From: Aphanomyces cochlioides
Lineage: Eukaryota > Oomycota > Saprolegniomycetes > Saprolegniales > Verrucalvaceae
Length of the DNA stretch: 64,000 nucleotides
Assembly (NCBI GenBank): GCA_019828595.1
Contig: JAHQRK010000031.1
Coordinates: forward strand, 558,001 to 622,000
Direction of reading: 5' to 3'
Position numbers and translations under genes: made by a program. The notes beneath the pieces were generated by a model. It ran no database searches. It had not been told where the DNA came from and was given only the letters and a program-made list of their open reading frames with translations. Shown piece after piece: positions 42,800-55,717 of the stretch. Within the stretch, counting starts at the first letter, position 1, and every line of letters begins with the position of its first letter.

Positions 42800-44425
42800 C
42801 TAGTCGCGTGAAATCTCATTGAGCATGCGAAACAATCTCAAGTACAATTCCGCAGCGTCTCGATCGAATTCCGTGCCACAGAGATGGTTCTTGTTCACGC
42901 GGTAGACATGCCACTGACCCTACAACCCAACCAAAACCAATATTCAGTGCACAAGAAATCAAGGGCTGGGTACCTTGGCAATTTCAAAAGGCTCATCATG
43001 CGCCATGTCGATTGAAATATGGGATGGTACTTTGCGAACTTCAGTCGAGGCGGTCTCCTACGATGAAAACGTCGTCATACAGGGTGCTTGAGAGTTGGTC
43101 AATAGTACATCAGGCCATCGTGGTCGTATCATCGAGTAGGAATTCACTACGCCATCGGTCCATTCCCAATGATCTTTATGCATGCCGGCAAAGAGGAATG
43201 CTGATCGCTTGGCATGTAGTGAAAGAAAAATGCCCAAGATCATCGATCCAGTCGCCCAGTCTCGACTTTGCCACCGTCGCCACATTGCCAGCCCAAGAAG
43301 GCCAACCCAAAGTTTACTCTACGCATACATCAAAGTTGGTCTTTCCATCTCAAGGGGGAACTGTCTACCTTCTTGAGCTTCCAGACTGTGTACATGAGAC
43401 TTATCATGAGCATTTCAAAGATTGGGATGGAGAACGAGGGCTTCACCTGTGTGACGATGGTGAACAAATGAATCTTATCCATGTGAATCAAATGTTTATT
43501 TCGTTCCAAACGATGCTCGGGATGGCCATTCGTGAAGACTACACGTTTCGTTAGCATTCATGGTTTAGTTGAGCTCTCCGTACCCATGTCATCAGAGTTC
43601 AATGGCTTGACATTCGAGTTGTATATAGTCTGCCATTTGATGCTCTCCGACCATTGACTCATTCGAGTGTCATAGAGCCCGTGGAGGAATGGAAACTGTT
43701 CCTGGAGCTTCTGAAGGGTAAGAGCAATGCACCCCAATATATATGTTCCAGCTCCAAAGCTAGCCGGGCTGGCCAATGTAGCTCCCAACATTGGGCCTAA
43801 ACATCTTTGTTCACCAATCGTTCAAGCACAAATTAAGACGTACTGAGTGTTGCCCCAGAGAGAGGCGATGCAATCGTTATGATGCTCTTGACCCATTTGT
43901 AATTACTCCCAACGCGGAAAAAGTCGACGCACAAGAGCTGGTACAGCTCAATCGCTACCATGCAACTCAATCTTCAGCGATATAAAGTTCATAGACGAAA
44001 AGCAATACCTGTCGTGCCACCATAACTGTGTCCGATCAAGTGAATGGGATGATCCTCACTCCATTGAGGATGCAAGGCCTCGTAGACGTTTCCAAATTGT
44101 GAATGACCTACGAGATCATCAGCAAATCTTCGGTAATGGCTCGCACCTTTCTCCTCCGAGTGCTCTTTTCCATAATCTACTTGACCTCCCATCAGTTGGT
44201 AAAAGGTTTCACACGCGCGATCATGGTCCGAGGACAGGATGCCAACTTCAACGACATGGTAGTTGGAATTTGTCAAGTCGAGAGCCCGTATTGGCCAGTA
44301 ATACGCTGCCGTATTAAAGAAGGGTGTTTTCATCCCCCAGCCAAACATGCCTAGATGAGCGTCATAAGCGTCGTGCCGTTAAACTTGCCATGAATGAGAA
44401 CGACCGGACACCTCGTCTTCTCCAT
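42800..44425 (-). CDS. Lipase 2, family I.5-like (415 aa, 9 exons)
   Basis: The model is complement(join(42800-42919, 42974-43057, 43109-43318, 43369-43538, 43584-43796, 43844-43954, 44009-44107, 44147-44350, 44389-44425)), 1248 nt and in frame. It shares the domain layout of lipase 1, with GHSYGGTT around the nucleophile, W..TDGVVNSYSM near the catalytic Asp and NHLCG at the His. The first intron starts with GC (GCAAGT) instead of GT. Two introns present in lipase 3, before the GHSYG segment and before the KDHW segment, are absent here. It lies head to tail with lipase 3, 138 bp apart. Confidence 0.88.
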
Positions 44426-44563
44426 CTCTCTCGAACTTGAGGTTTGCGATCTTTTCTTCTGAGGAGAATTCTATGTCAAATCCTGATTGGTAGGAAATCC
44501 TTAAATTAGCCAATCAAATTAATGCTCAGATCTCATTTCTCAATATGCACCCAGGCACTCACG

Positions 44564-46286
44564 TCATGTCGAAAGTTGGTTGAGCATCCGAAAGAGACGA
44601 AGATAAAGTTCCCGCGCATCACCGTCGCCACGGGTGCCGCAGAGATGGTTCTTTGCCACGCGATAGATATGCCATTGTCCCTGTGGATGTTTTCCGCTTG
44701 AAAAATAAAGTGCGGGAACAGTCATACCTTGGGAATCTCGCACGAATGATCATGGTTCATGTCAATCGATATATGCGATGGCACGCGCTCCAACGAGTTT
44801 CGATCGTTTAATTCCTACATAATGACTTAATGATTTGAAACGAAGTAGCAAGATTATACCTCATCGACGCTGTGGCGAGGACGAATCATCGAATACGAAT
44901 TGACAATGCCATCGGAATGTTGCCAGTGATCCTTGTCAAAGCCTGAAAAACGATCCGTGAATCAAACACGCACAGAGAAAGCAATTCTTCACCATCAAAG
45001 AGAATTGGAGTCGTCTCTGCATGTCGCTTTAAGAGCCATCCGAGGAAAAGCGAACGCGTGGACCAGTCAGTCACATGAAGACGGCGCCAGAGAAATAGAG
45101 AAAGCAGGCAAATCCAGACCTTGGGCTACACAAAACCGATGTGAATGATCCTGCATGACAACAATTGGGGCAAGTACTTGTTTGAGCTTCCACAGAGCCA
45201 GCATGGATGCGACAGACGCGACCTCGACCAGGGGAAATGATAGAGCATTTTCGGTTTGAGACACAATGCTGAAGAGATGGATCTTGTCCATGTGAACAAG
45301 CGAGCGATTCTTCTCGAGGCGGTGTTGCGGCATCAAGCACGTAAATACTAGCCATGGTGCCCGTATAAGAACGAGAAGAATGGGATCGCGCGTACCATTG
45401 TCGTCTGTGTTGAGAGGTTTGTATGACGTATTGTAGAGCGTGGACCAGGAGACACTCGAGGACCACTGAGGCATGCGAAGGTCATAGATATGATTGAGCC
45501 ATGGAAAGTGCAACTGAAGCTTGTATAGTGTAGAAAATCCGCATGCAATAATATAGCTAACGGTGCCAAATGGAGATGGCTTTCCTACCTCACAACCCAT
45601 CATGGGAGCTACAAAGTACTTTTCAGCTTCGTTGATTATATCAAACGTACTGATAGTCGTGCCAGAAAGTGTTCCAGAGATCGACACAATACTTTTGACC
45701 CATTTGTAGTTGCTTCCAATGCCGAAAAAGTCGGTACAGATTAATTGATAGAGCTCCAAGGCTATTTCAATCAGGAAAGATTCATTCAGTGGAACGTACC
45801 AGTTGTTGCGCCGTAGCTATGACCTATTAAATGCACGGGATGTTCCTACGAGACGGAAAACGTCATCAATCGTTCTTGTCCTTTTTTGTACCTCGCTCCA
45901 CTGTGGATGAAGGGCAGTGTCAAAGAAGGCGCCAAATTGAAGATGTCCTTAAAAGTCCATGAATTCGTAGAACAACTCACACAAGCCTACCTTTCTCAGC
46001 CGCATGGTCCTTGCCATAGTCGACACGTCCACCAACGAGTTGATAAAACGTCTCGCATGCTCGATCGTGGTCGGAAGATGCAATACCCACTTCAACGATT
46101 ATATAGTTGGGATTGATTTCGTCAAGATGTTGAATCGGCCAATAATCCGGTGCCAGGTTAAAGAACGGTGTCTTGCGGCCCCATCCAAGAGTTCCTACAG
46201 TCCCCGTGGTTTGTCGTCAGTACGTTCCTATTCGTGCTGCTTCGTGTACCGTGTATGAACACTGCTGGAATCGGTGTCTTCTCCAT
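44564..46286 (-). CDS. Lipase 3, family I.5-like (418 aa, 11 exons)
   Basis: The model is complement(join(44564-44680, 44728-44814, 44860-44942, 44993-45125, 45178-45347, 45396-45608, 45651-45761, 45800-45845, 45892-45947, 45991-46194, 46250-46286)), 1257 nt and in frame. It starts with AVFIHGTLGWGRKTP, contains SSDHDRACETFYQLVGGRVDYG and GHSYGATT, then the hydrophobic insert, DGIVNSYSM and KNHLCG. It has the fullest intron set of the three paralogues, so it probably keeps the ancestral structure. All catalytic residues are present. Confidence 0.88.
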
Positions 46287-46685
46287 GACACTTTTGGTTG
46301 TTGACTTGAACAAAAATGACACTAATATATAATAAAAATAACTACAAATTTAAATAGAAGATTTATATCTTTATAATTTTAACTTTGTATTTGTATGAAA
46401 GATCTTTGTATTTTATTATCATTTTCAAAAACTACTGATATATTTTAAATGATGGCTTCACTGTATTTTAAATATATCCTAGGATTTTGAATGCTTAAAA
46501 TCAATTTTAAATACATATTGATAGGGAAAAGAGGTATTTTAAATGTCTCTATTGCAATATAAAAACACCGAGTTGTTTTGAAGTGGCGTTGTTGCGAACT
46601 TGCGCACTTTTCAATTTAACCAAGCATCGCCACAACACGCAAACATGGCACGGCAGGCCCACATGATGGATGGGTTATTGACATA
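46287..46685. other. Intergenic, AT-rich, lipase 3/exporter 1
   Basis: No gene is seen; long A/T runs with several TTTTAAAT repeats (46440-46545). Confidence 0.5.
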
Positions 46686-48552
46686 TTAATCGTGGCAGAG
46701 ACTGGAGAAGCCCATGCTGGCGCCTTTTTGCATGTCGTGGACGACATCACGAATACCAATGTACCCCATGGCGATGGCTTGAGCCACGGAATTCAGCGCC
46801 AGAAAGTAGAGAAAGTACGACATGCGGCCAGTCTTCTTGATAATGACTTGGACAAACTATCCGCAAGGTGAAACAACAGGACAAAGGGATGCATATACCG
46901 TCTTGCCGAACAATCCTCCGAGGAAGCCCATGGCGACGTACCAACAAACATAATCTGTGCAGATTTTATCAGCAACAATTGGTCATGGTGAAATGCTACC
47001 ATATTGCAATTGACCTGGAAATTGGCCTGCGATTGTATACTGGATTGTCGTTGACGTAGAGGTGTATAGAATCATGTACGAGGTTGACGCACTCTGAACT
47101 AAAGGTGTGATGCCATTTTCAAGCATGACAGGTCCTTGAACCATGCCACCTAAGCCGCAATATTATGATAATGCCGATAATCCATTTTACCTCCAATACC
47201 CAAGAGAGCCGAGGCAAATCCTGCTGCTATGCATTGCAATGGAAAAAGCACATATGCTTTATATGGTGTCCACTTCACGTCGCCTTCAACAGTTTCCAAG
47301 CCCAAGGCTTCGTAAGCTTTCCCTCGGTCAAGCAGCTTCTTCCCCATCCAGTATGTTACTCCGAGCAGAATCGCTCCAAAAGGTAAAAGGAGAAGCCAGT
47401 ACCCAACAGATCCGCATTTGATTCCGACTGGAAATGGATCAATGGAGGTATTCTACGCAATACACATACCAGCACTGGGTGCTCCATGGCCACCCCGAAG
47501 AAGCGACTGGCCCAAAATTGCGCCGATGCACACAATGAGGGGAAGCACGTATGATCGAAATGGAAAGACTCGCGACTCCTTCGTAAAGAGTTCCTTGGTT
47601 GCAGTATCCTCGGCCGTTTGCACTTCGCAAGAGTTAGTATTGGCACTATCGACGCATTGCACCTCCTCCGTTTTCATCCTCGCAAGCAGGGTCGATACAT
47701 TCTTGACTGTCGTTGTTTGAAGATGCTGGCAGAAGAGCATCCGCGTTTTCTTTGGCGTACATCTAGTCATGCTTTAACAATCGCATCAAATGTCACTCTA
47801 CCTTATTGGCACGGACTACGACTTTGTACGTGACAAAGGCAAGCAAGAGAATCAACAAAGCGAGAATGAGCCACGAAGGAAACATGACATTTGCCATGAC
47901 ACCAATGATAGTGCCAAGAAGCGTGGCAGGTTCCATGAGCGCCGACGTCGCGTAGTCGATGAGTGGCCGACGTGGTGCAACTAAGCGAGTCTATGCAGTG
48001 AGCCATTTCGCAGTCTGTGAAGGCGTACATGGATGTTTGTCATTGTAGGTGCTCCAGAAGGTCGAAACAGCACCCCCGAGGATCGTAGCTTTGGACAGAG
48101 GAATGGCAAACTTTGGACTGAGTCCAACGATGACAATGTACAGAGGCACGAGGAGTCCACCGCCACCAAGGCCGCATGCAGCTCCCATCGCTGTGGCAAA
48201 TGCTGCAAGAATCGATGCGAGCACGTCAGAACCGGTAAAGGGAGAGAAGACGTCTTTGTTCAGACACTGCGGTTCGCCGTTCTTGATCACACAGCGATAC
48301 TTGATGCTAGACGAGCTTGATTCCGCGCAGTCGGCATCGACCACACATCGTGTGCAATGTCTACAAAAAGAGTGTCGACGATCACAAACACAACTGGCAG
48401 CTTCTATACCCTTGAACACATCCAAGACTTGGAATTAAACCGCAGTCCGAACGCTTCGTGCATGCCAGGCCAGAAACTCCATTGAGCTGTGCACTGGCGT
48501 CGCAAAGTCCGACCGCGATCGCCGCCGCCGCCACGGCTTGAATTGCGCGCAT
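46686..48552 (-). CDS. TauE/SafE-family exporter 1 (about 515 aa, 8 exons)
   Basis: The model is complement(join(46686-46856, 46899-46954, 47000-47149, 47191-47427, 47470-47749, 47802-47980, 48029-48360, 48410-48552)). A signal peptide (MRAIQAVAAAAIAVGLC) precedes a Cys-rich luminal segment (DCGLIPSLGC, HCTRCVVDADC). Two TauE/SafE halves of about four membrane spans each follow, joined by a hydrophilic loop; signatures are ACGLGGGGLLVPLY, LLRGGHGAPS and LLGIGGGMVQGP. The family moves sulfite, sulfonates or other anions across membranes; eukaryotic members are poorly defined. The start of exon 5 in gene order (47749) is uncertain, because the nearest AG would shift the frame; the chosen acceptor keeps it open. 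Confidence 0.82.
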
Positions 48553-49428
48553 TTGGATGGAAAAGACGAAATGCGTAACGTTTGGTCATACCTCGGAACC
48601 ATTTTCATCACGAAACATCTCACCAAATATTCTTCCAACTTTCGAGTATTTAATATATATTTTAAATAAACTCTAGGTATTTAAAATCAATTTAAAATAA
48701 TTCTTACCATGGCCTGGTTGCGCATGCACCATACATTGCAGCAGGTTGAAGAGACAATGCAATCGAATACTTGCCCATTCCTCTAGTCTCGAGGCCAAGA
48801 CTCACGAACTATCTTTCAAGCATATGACAAACAAAAAATAGAGTAATTTCATGCAGGTTTCACAACGATACGCTGTCATCGCAGCGAAATGATGACGTAA
48901 AAGCACACATGCTGCTGTTTGCATAACCAATCTGTACTTTCCCTCGTTTTAAGGACAAAATTTACTGTAAATTTTTATTAAATTGTGAGTCTCTACTTCA
49001 AGAGGTCACTAAAACGAGGTATTCTAAAAAATAAGAACGATTGGATTTAGTGGTGAGATATTTTGTCCGCGAGAAACACGACTTCGATGGAAGGAATCCA
49101 GATAGCATTTGCACCCAAGGAGGGAAAGGGCAAGATCGAAGGCGGATCTTTATCGCCGTCAATGTCCATGCAGCGAAGACATAAGTGGGAAATGCTCAGC
49201 TAAGACAGCATGTGCACTGTCCAGACCACGAGAATCCATCATTCCGGATCCAATCTGCACCCCTAGAGCCTGTCGAATCCACCCATGAATAAAAATGGAG
49301 ATCTTTATGCGCCGTTGCATGTCTTGTTGCAACGATTACTGCAAAAATCCTACGATGGAGATGTGCGTTCTTGTCTCAAAGAGCATCTGCCACGTCAAGA
49401 CCACGCGAAATCACCAATGGGTTGGGTC
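48553..49428. other. Intergenic between exporters, 0.9 kb
   Basis: No clear gene. A 54-codon plus-strand frame (49285-49449, starting MNKNGDLYAPLH) overlaps the end of exporter 2 and is not assignable. 48640-48700 is AT-rich and likely holds the exporter 1 promoter. Confidence 0.4.
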
Positions 49429-51281
49429 TTAACGACCACAGAGACTTGAGAATCCCAACGTGACGCCGCGATCGTCTTGAAGGACGGATTCCAACGTCGA
49501 CAAGCCCATCGCAATTGCTTGGAGGATGGACATGCCCGCGACAATGTACAAGATATGCGCAAGACGCCCCGAGCGTTCAATCCACCGCTGGAGAATCTAT
49601 AGCAAGCGATTTATTCAAGGTGATGACAAATGAGTCGGATATACCGTTGTGCCAAGCATGCCACCAACAAATCCTAGCAGGACGTACCACCACATGAAGT
49701 CTACAAGACGTAAGATCAGCCTTCGGAGTTAATCGAGCATCAACCGTATTGAATTTCACCGGGGAATTGTCCAGCGAGTGCGTATTGCAGAATATTGGCT
49801 GCTGAAATAAAGACCAACATGAAGGCTGACGTCGCCGTCTGGATGTCTGGAAGAGTGCCATATTCCAACATGATATTCTCATGGATCAAGCCGCCTATTC
49901 AAGCCATCATCGAGTTATTCAAGCTACAAAGAGGCAACGTACCTCCAAGGCCAACTAGCGACGTAGCGACACCAGCAAAAAAACAATGGACTGGAAAGAC
50001 GACATGGGCGATCAAGTAGTTCCAATGGACGTCTCCAGGCATGTAGCCGCCTCCAGCCCCGTTGGATTCATGCACAACAGTGCGCCACTGCAATTTCCTC
50101 GCCATGTCAATCGTCATCGAGGCTAAAAGCACAACAGGAGGCGCTAGAAGCCCCCAGAAGAGCTTGGAATTGCAAGCCACGCCGACTAAAGGGCAGCCAT
50201 AAATCCAAGCTACCCAAATAGATCGCTCTTACCGAGGCTGGGCGTGCCATTTCCACCACGAAGCAAGGCTTGAATGACCGCAATGCCAACAGCAAGGACA
50301 AGCGGGCAAATATACGCGCGGAATGGCCATGGATCAGACTCTTCCAAGGCTAATTGACGCAGCATCGGGCCGGAATCTCGGTCGATGGCGAGTCGTCCAT
50401 ATTCGTCGAACTCTTCAAGCTCCGTAGCCGCATTGGAAGCTGGTGTGACGCGATCCATCTTGTCTTTATGACTCAAGAGCGCTCCATGGTACTGAAGCTA
50501 TGAAGATCTGAGCTAGATGGCAAACTCAAGCGTACCTTGCTGGCTTTGACGATCGTTGTGTGCGCCACCGCCACGAGAAAGATCATGAGCAGCACGAGGA
50601 TGATCCACGATGGAAGGATGAGATTAGCAAGGACGCCAAAGATCGTTCCAATCAACGTCGCGGGCGTCATCATGCCTGCCAGCGCGAAGTCGATCAACGG
50701 TCGGTGGCTGGCATCTACTCCATTTCGAATTACAACATTCTATCCCACGACAAGTTGTGACGTACATGGATGTTTCTCGTCCCTGTGGCGCCATGAAACG
50801 GCTAGTGCCATGCCAAACCGCGTCGCTTCTGACAGTGGAATGGCGAAATGCGGCGTCAAGTCCAACACCAGGACGTAGACTGGCACAAGGAAACCAGCTG
50901 TACTCGCCAAGCCACAGGCTGCACTCAATGCTGTCAAGACAACAGCGAGCCATGCTGTGAATGCATCGCGAGAGGAGAACGGCGCAAACACGCCTTTGGT
51001 CATGCATTGTGTCGTCTCGCCACGCTGGACGCAGCGCTTGGACGTGTCGGACGAATAGTCCGCACAGTCGGCATCGACAACACAATAGTTGCAGTCCCTT
51101 CATTCGAGATGGTGAAAAGTTATCCAGGAAGGAGAGCATACCCGTGAATACAAGCAAGACTTGGTAGAGCTCCACAGTCTGAACGCATACGACAGCCATC
51201 ACCGACGTTCGAACGCTTGGACATGCCGTGGACAACAACGAGACAACTCAAGGAAGCCGCAAAGATGAGGCGAAGACCCAT
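49429..51281 (-). CDS. TauE/SafE-family exporter 2 (508 aa, 8 exons)
   Basis: The model is complement(join(49429-49596, 49645-49700, 49745-49894, 49943-50185, 50233-50491, 50536-50714, 50766-51097, 51142-51281)), 1527 nt and in frame. It parallels exporter 1 exon by exon: three exons have identical lengths (332, 179 and 56 nt). It has a signal peptide (MGLRLIFAASLSCLVVVHG), a Cys-rich segment (CRMRSDCG...DCNYCVVDADC), two membrane halves with LLRGGNGTPS and VGLGGGLIHEN, and a C-terminus FSSLCGR. The pair arose by tandem duplication. Confidence 0.88.
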
Positions 51282-51925
51282 TGACACGAGAAAGAAAGAG
51301 AATGGAAACGACGCCGAGTTGTCCTGAAACTCCTCGCCAGTTACATGAAACTCCAACAGAAGCTTCGATGAAGGCTGCCACTGACATGGCAACACCAGGG
51401 TTTGGTAGATGTTAGACCGCTCCGCTGCGCAGTTCATGACGTCCAGAGGTTCTCCCTCGGTGAAACAAAAAGATAGTACACGAGTTTGGAGGCAGCCTGT
51501 GGATGTGCTTTGACGAGCAATGACTGCCGCCTCTAGAAAGGCAACAACTTTGACAAGAACGATTGAGTTTGCTCTAGGAATGGGTCACCCATTGTGCCGT
51601 CATCGAGACAACGACAGCTCCACGCTAGACTGACCAACATGAAGAGAAATTCATCGTTGTTGATCGCCAAACGAAAACAAAGATGCGCTCCAAGATGGAT
51701 GAACTGCCCAGTAGCCAAAGAGAAATCAGTAGAAACGAGTTTACGAGACGATGATGAAGAAGTGGGAAAGTCGTTGTCTTTGTGTACCATCGACGGGAAA
51801 ACCCTACGAAGAGCTGTCCAATTTGGCTGGAAAACACATCGAGTGGAGATGGCCAAGGAGGTGCAAAACTGCTTTTATGAGCACAACATGGTCGGCAACT
51901 TTTTTGACAGAACGGCATTGATAAC
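51282..51925. other. Region between exporter 2 and bZIP; possible small ORF
   Basis: A 96-codon plus-strand frame (51639-51929, starting MKRNSSLLIAKRKQR) is rich in charged residues and has no family likeness. It could be a small gene but overlaps the end of the bZIP gene by a few bases. Otherwise this is the 5' region of exporter 2. Confidence 0.3.
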
Positions 51926-53633
51926 TTAACCAAGTACGCGAAAGACTGGACTCACAGCTTCACTTTCCCATCGCACCAATGTAAAGATGGTTTCGTTGGC
52001 TAGTTGAGTTGCACTGGTCGCGATGACGTGGTCGCTATCTTGCTTGGCTCGCCATGCATACTGCACCGTGCTTTTGCCATCGTTGTCATTGCCAAATGAC
52101 CAGCCGACCATTTCAATCGGCTGTGTACCGTCGCCCGTTGCTTCAAACGACGCCATGCCGACAAAGCGACTCACGGGGACTTGGACAACGACCGAAACAA
52201 CATCTACGGCAGGCGAAGACTGCCTTCTTGCTTGGGAATCTGTACGCGACACAATCGAAATCTCCTTGGAAACGTACTTGAGCACCTCGAGCGCTTTCAA
52301 CTCTGGAAAGACACGCCGGCCCTTGGTGAGCGTCGTGAGAATTTCGGTCGTCTTGGCCATCGCATCCAGCGCATTCAGCGTATTCATTTCCTTGGAACTT
52401 TTGACTTCAATCCAGTCTCCTAGCTCTTGCTGTCCACCAAATTGGTGCTTCGGCTCTGGTTTCTTGAGCCAAAGCTCGAGCGTCCACCCCATGGCGACGT
52501 TCGTACAAGCTGGTGGCGGCATTGTCGTTTGTGATGACGGTTGAACCGTTTGAAGTAGATTTTCCATCACTTGATGCGACCATTTGGTCATCCAGTCGTC
52601 AGATCGCGACGCTAGCAGTGCAGGAAGCGATCGCCGCCTTGGAAACCCTGTCATTGACGACGTTAAGGATGCCGTCAAGGCTGAAGACGTTGTAGTTGAT
52701 GGCATGGCCGGAAGAATCATTGGAGCAGCATTAAGATGTGGATCCTAGCGACGTATAAGCAATAGAGGAAGATGAGAGGTGTACAGAAAGATGTTGGATT
52801 CCGCTCTGCAGCAGTCTCGCGAATTGATCATGCTGGGCGAGTTTCGCCTTGTACTGTTGGTTCTTCTCCTGCAGCGCTTGGACAACTTGGAGCTGTTGCT
52901 TGTAAGCTTCGTCCAGAGCATCCGCTGCAGATGAAGATGATACCAAGTCTTGAGAAATGTGGCCAGAGGCCGTGGCGGTGGCGGTGATGGCAGTTGAGTT
53001 GCCCATGATTTGAATCTGCTGTGTGAGTTCATGAATTCGTTCCCGTAACCGAGTTTCTTCGTCCTACATCAACTGTAACCTCAAAACGCACGCAAGGTAG
53101 CTTACTTTGCGTTTCGCACGACGGCGGCGTGATGCGTCACGCACTTGGGACTTGCGTTTCTCCTTTTTATGATCCCCAGAGACTGACGACGTGTCCAATG
53201 TTGTTAGACTTGGCACAGGCGGCCCAGTCGAGGTATGGGGAAGCGATGAATATGTGTTGGACGGCGTTGAATTCAACGGGGGTCCTGGTTGATACATGGC
53301 ATGGCTGTGTGTGGCCGGGAACTGACTTGCATCATGGAGAATAAGGCCATTGTAAGCATTGGGATGTGAGGTATTCTGGCTGGACCACACCATAGATTCA
53401 GTGTCGTGCTGTGAAATATGACCATAATTGTACTGCGAAGGATGATTCAGCGGTGGAGGAGGCAGAGACGTGTCGTGGAACGCTTGCATGGACGGAACGT
53501 CCATTTGATGATAACGTGACCGATCAGTGATGTGCCGAATTTTTGGAATGTTCATGAAGGCGTAACTTTTCCAAATCGGCCCATTTTCTGAAACCATTGA
53601 CGTGCTTCTAATCACCGAGAAATGCAGAATCAT
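51926..53633 (-). CDS. bZIP transcription factor with atypical basic region (541 aa, 3 exons)
   Basis: The model is complement(join(51926-52744, 52785-53063, 53106-53633)), 1626 nt and in frame. Exon 1 is Pro/Ser/His-rich and disordered. It ends in the basic region (KSQVRDASRRRRAKRK), which continues across the intron into DEETRLRERIHEL, a leucine-zipper start, followed by a coiled coil (EAYKQQLQVVQALQEKNQQ). In the usual N-x2-A-A-x2-C/S-R core, the invariant Asn is replaced by Val here. Oomycete bZIPs with substitutions at this site are known. The C-terminal ~270 residues form a folded domain without a name I can give. The protein should act in the nucleus, possibly with altered DNA specificity. 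The first Met is taken at 53633; later Mets are possible. Confidence 0.8.
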
Positions 53634-54339
53634 TTACTATGAACGGTAATCGATTTTGAGGTTAGTTTCATTGCCAAAGAAATTATCAAAAGTCGGTACT
53701 TTTAGGTGGTGATCAGTGATATGCCGAAATTATATTTATTTAAAGTATGCTACTCGTCTGTTTTGCACATGGCTTCGCCAAGATAAAATACAAATTTATA
53801 GAGTAAGTATAACTTTTTAAAGTGCATTATACTTCAAAGGCAAATAGACGGGTATTCTGTATTCTGTATTCTGAATTCTAAATTCGTTTTTTGTTTGGCA
53901 ATGGTTGAAAGAATATAGACAGGTCAAGGTCATACCTGACAAGGCAAATCAATTTTATGATATATTCACTTTCCAATTTGCAACCAACATCACGTTCTTC
54001 GTCTTAAACCTGCTTGCGGGGGGCTGCCAAGGCCATCAACTACACTATCCTACACTCAATCCGTTACGGTATTTCTTCTGTGGTAAAGTCCTATCCAGAG
54101 AAAACGAAAGGGCAATGGGTCAACAGTGTTCTCGTTGATGGATTACAGAGGTTATCCTTTGCCTTGGTAGACTAGGCTTTAAGAAAAGTGTTCATGGACG
54201 AATTGGAATTAGATAGAACATTAACCTTTTAACATATGATTGAAATGCCTCGTGTTTACAGCACACGTCGATGTCATTCAAACATACTGTCATTCAATTT
54301 TTGCACTTTACACATCACAAAATTTAATCACATCAGAAT
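53634..54339. other. Intergenic, no gene seen
   Basis: AT-rich sequence with no supported coding frame. It includes a short simple repeat (TATTCTGTATTCTGTATTCTG near 53855). Confidence 0.45.
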
Positions 54340-55717
54340 TCACTTGAATCTCATGTTGACGGGCGCTTGATATTTGATTTCGCTGCGATTGCAATGCAGC
54401 ATGGTACACAGCGGTGATAAATTTTCCACTGACAGTAATTGTTTTCCGAGTTCTGCGAGCCTTTTTCTTAGGGGGAGGGTCAAAATATCTTTTCGCATCA
54501 CATCACGACGTTGAACCCATGACATATCGACATTTTCGATTTCACCTTGTGATGGGCGGAACAGGGACAGCCGATATTTCATCTTCTCGATGGAGGGAGG
54601 AAAAATGCCAGTGCAAAAGAATCCGTTTGTGATATGGGACTCCTTGATATTATCCATCCACCCACGACACGCGATTAAAATGGCTTCATGCTTATGGATT
54701 GTGTGACAACCGCCCCACCACATCTCATTTGATATTTCCTTCTGAACGGCTTGCTTAAAAGGACGAAAGACTGTGACGTCAAGTGGTTGAAAGATATGGG
54801 TCGAGTTTGTTGGTAAAAACAACAACAAAATCCCCAGTTTCACTGACTCTTCGTAGATGTGGTTTGAGTAGTGCGATGAGCAGCCGTCCAGTACAGCAAT
54901 ATTGGCCCATTGGTTGAGCTTGGAATTGCCGCATGAAGCATTGAAAGCCACTTTCGACAAATGTACGAATTTGTCCAGCCTTTTCTAATTCGTCACTGAA
55001 GCTCCAGGGATGAGGAGGCTTTCACAGACGTTGGTCGATACTCGATTTCGAAGGAGGATGAAAAGTGGTGGTGTCTTGGTCCCGTCTGCGCCAACGCAAG
55101 CGACTACTGTGACATGGCAATAAGCTGAGGGCTCTTGGACGTACACTTGCTTCGTATTCCGATGAACAACAACTTTCTTGGACGTTGACGTTGGACTGAA
55201 ACTAGTTTCGTCCATATTGAAGATTCGAGTTGGATCTATTTGTACTTGCGAAGTTGCTTCAAGAAGCTCAATGAAGAAGTTGTCAATGTCTTGGTCGCTT
55301 ATGGATTGTCTTGGCTTGCCCAGAGCAGTTGCTCTAGCTATTTTGAGCTCACGGGACGTCCCAGGAATCGCTGATACCATCCAGAGGTCAACTTAGTCGG
55401 TCTGGCAAACTCGTGGACTGCATCGAACATCTCGTTGGTCCTCTCAAGAATGACTGGACACGTCAAGGGATTCCCATCTTGCTGCATTGTGAGGATCCAT
55501 GCAACCAAGTCATTTTCACACCATGGCGGCAATATTGGGTCAGGTCCCATGGTTCTACTCATTGCTGAGTTTGTCTTGATTTTTGACACATGTTTCGTAA
55601 AGTTCGTTCAAGAATTTTGTACTTGAGTGCAGCAGTCGGTACTTTATGCTTCATTTTGATAACATCGTTGATGGCTGCTTTGAGGTCATCTACACTGTAT
55701 TCCGTTCTTGGCGGCAT
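54340..55717 (-). pseudogene. pogo/Tigger-like DDE transposase (dead)
   Basis: Read from ATG 55717, the N-terminus (MPPRTEYSVDDLKAAINDV) resembles the Psq/CENP-B helix-turn-helix. The DDE_1 domain follows: NMDETSFSP holds the first Asp and VLDGCSSHYS the second, with PTNSTHIFQPLDV downstream. The gene is broken by a frame change near 55590, another near 55345, and an in-frame TAG at 54985-54987. The 5' side has an inverted pair (TTCCCTCCAAAA at about 55759, TTTTTTGGAGGGAA at about 55788), which may mark the element's end. No matching 3' end was found. Confidence 0.75.
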
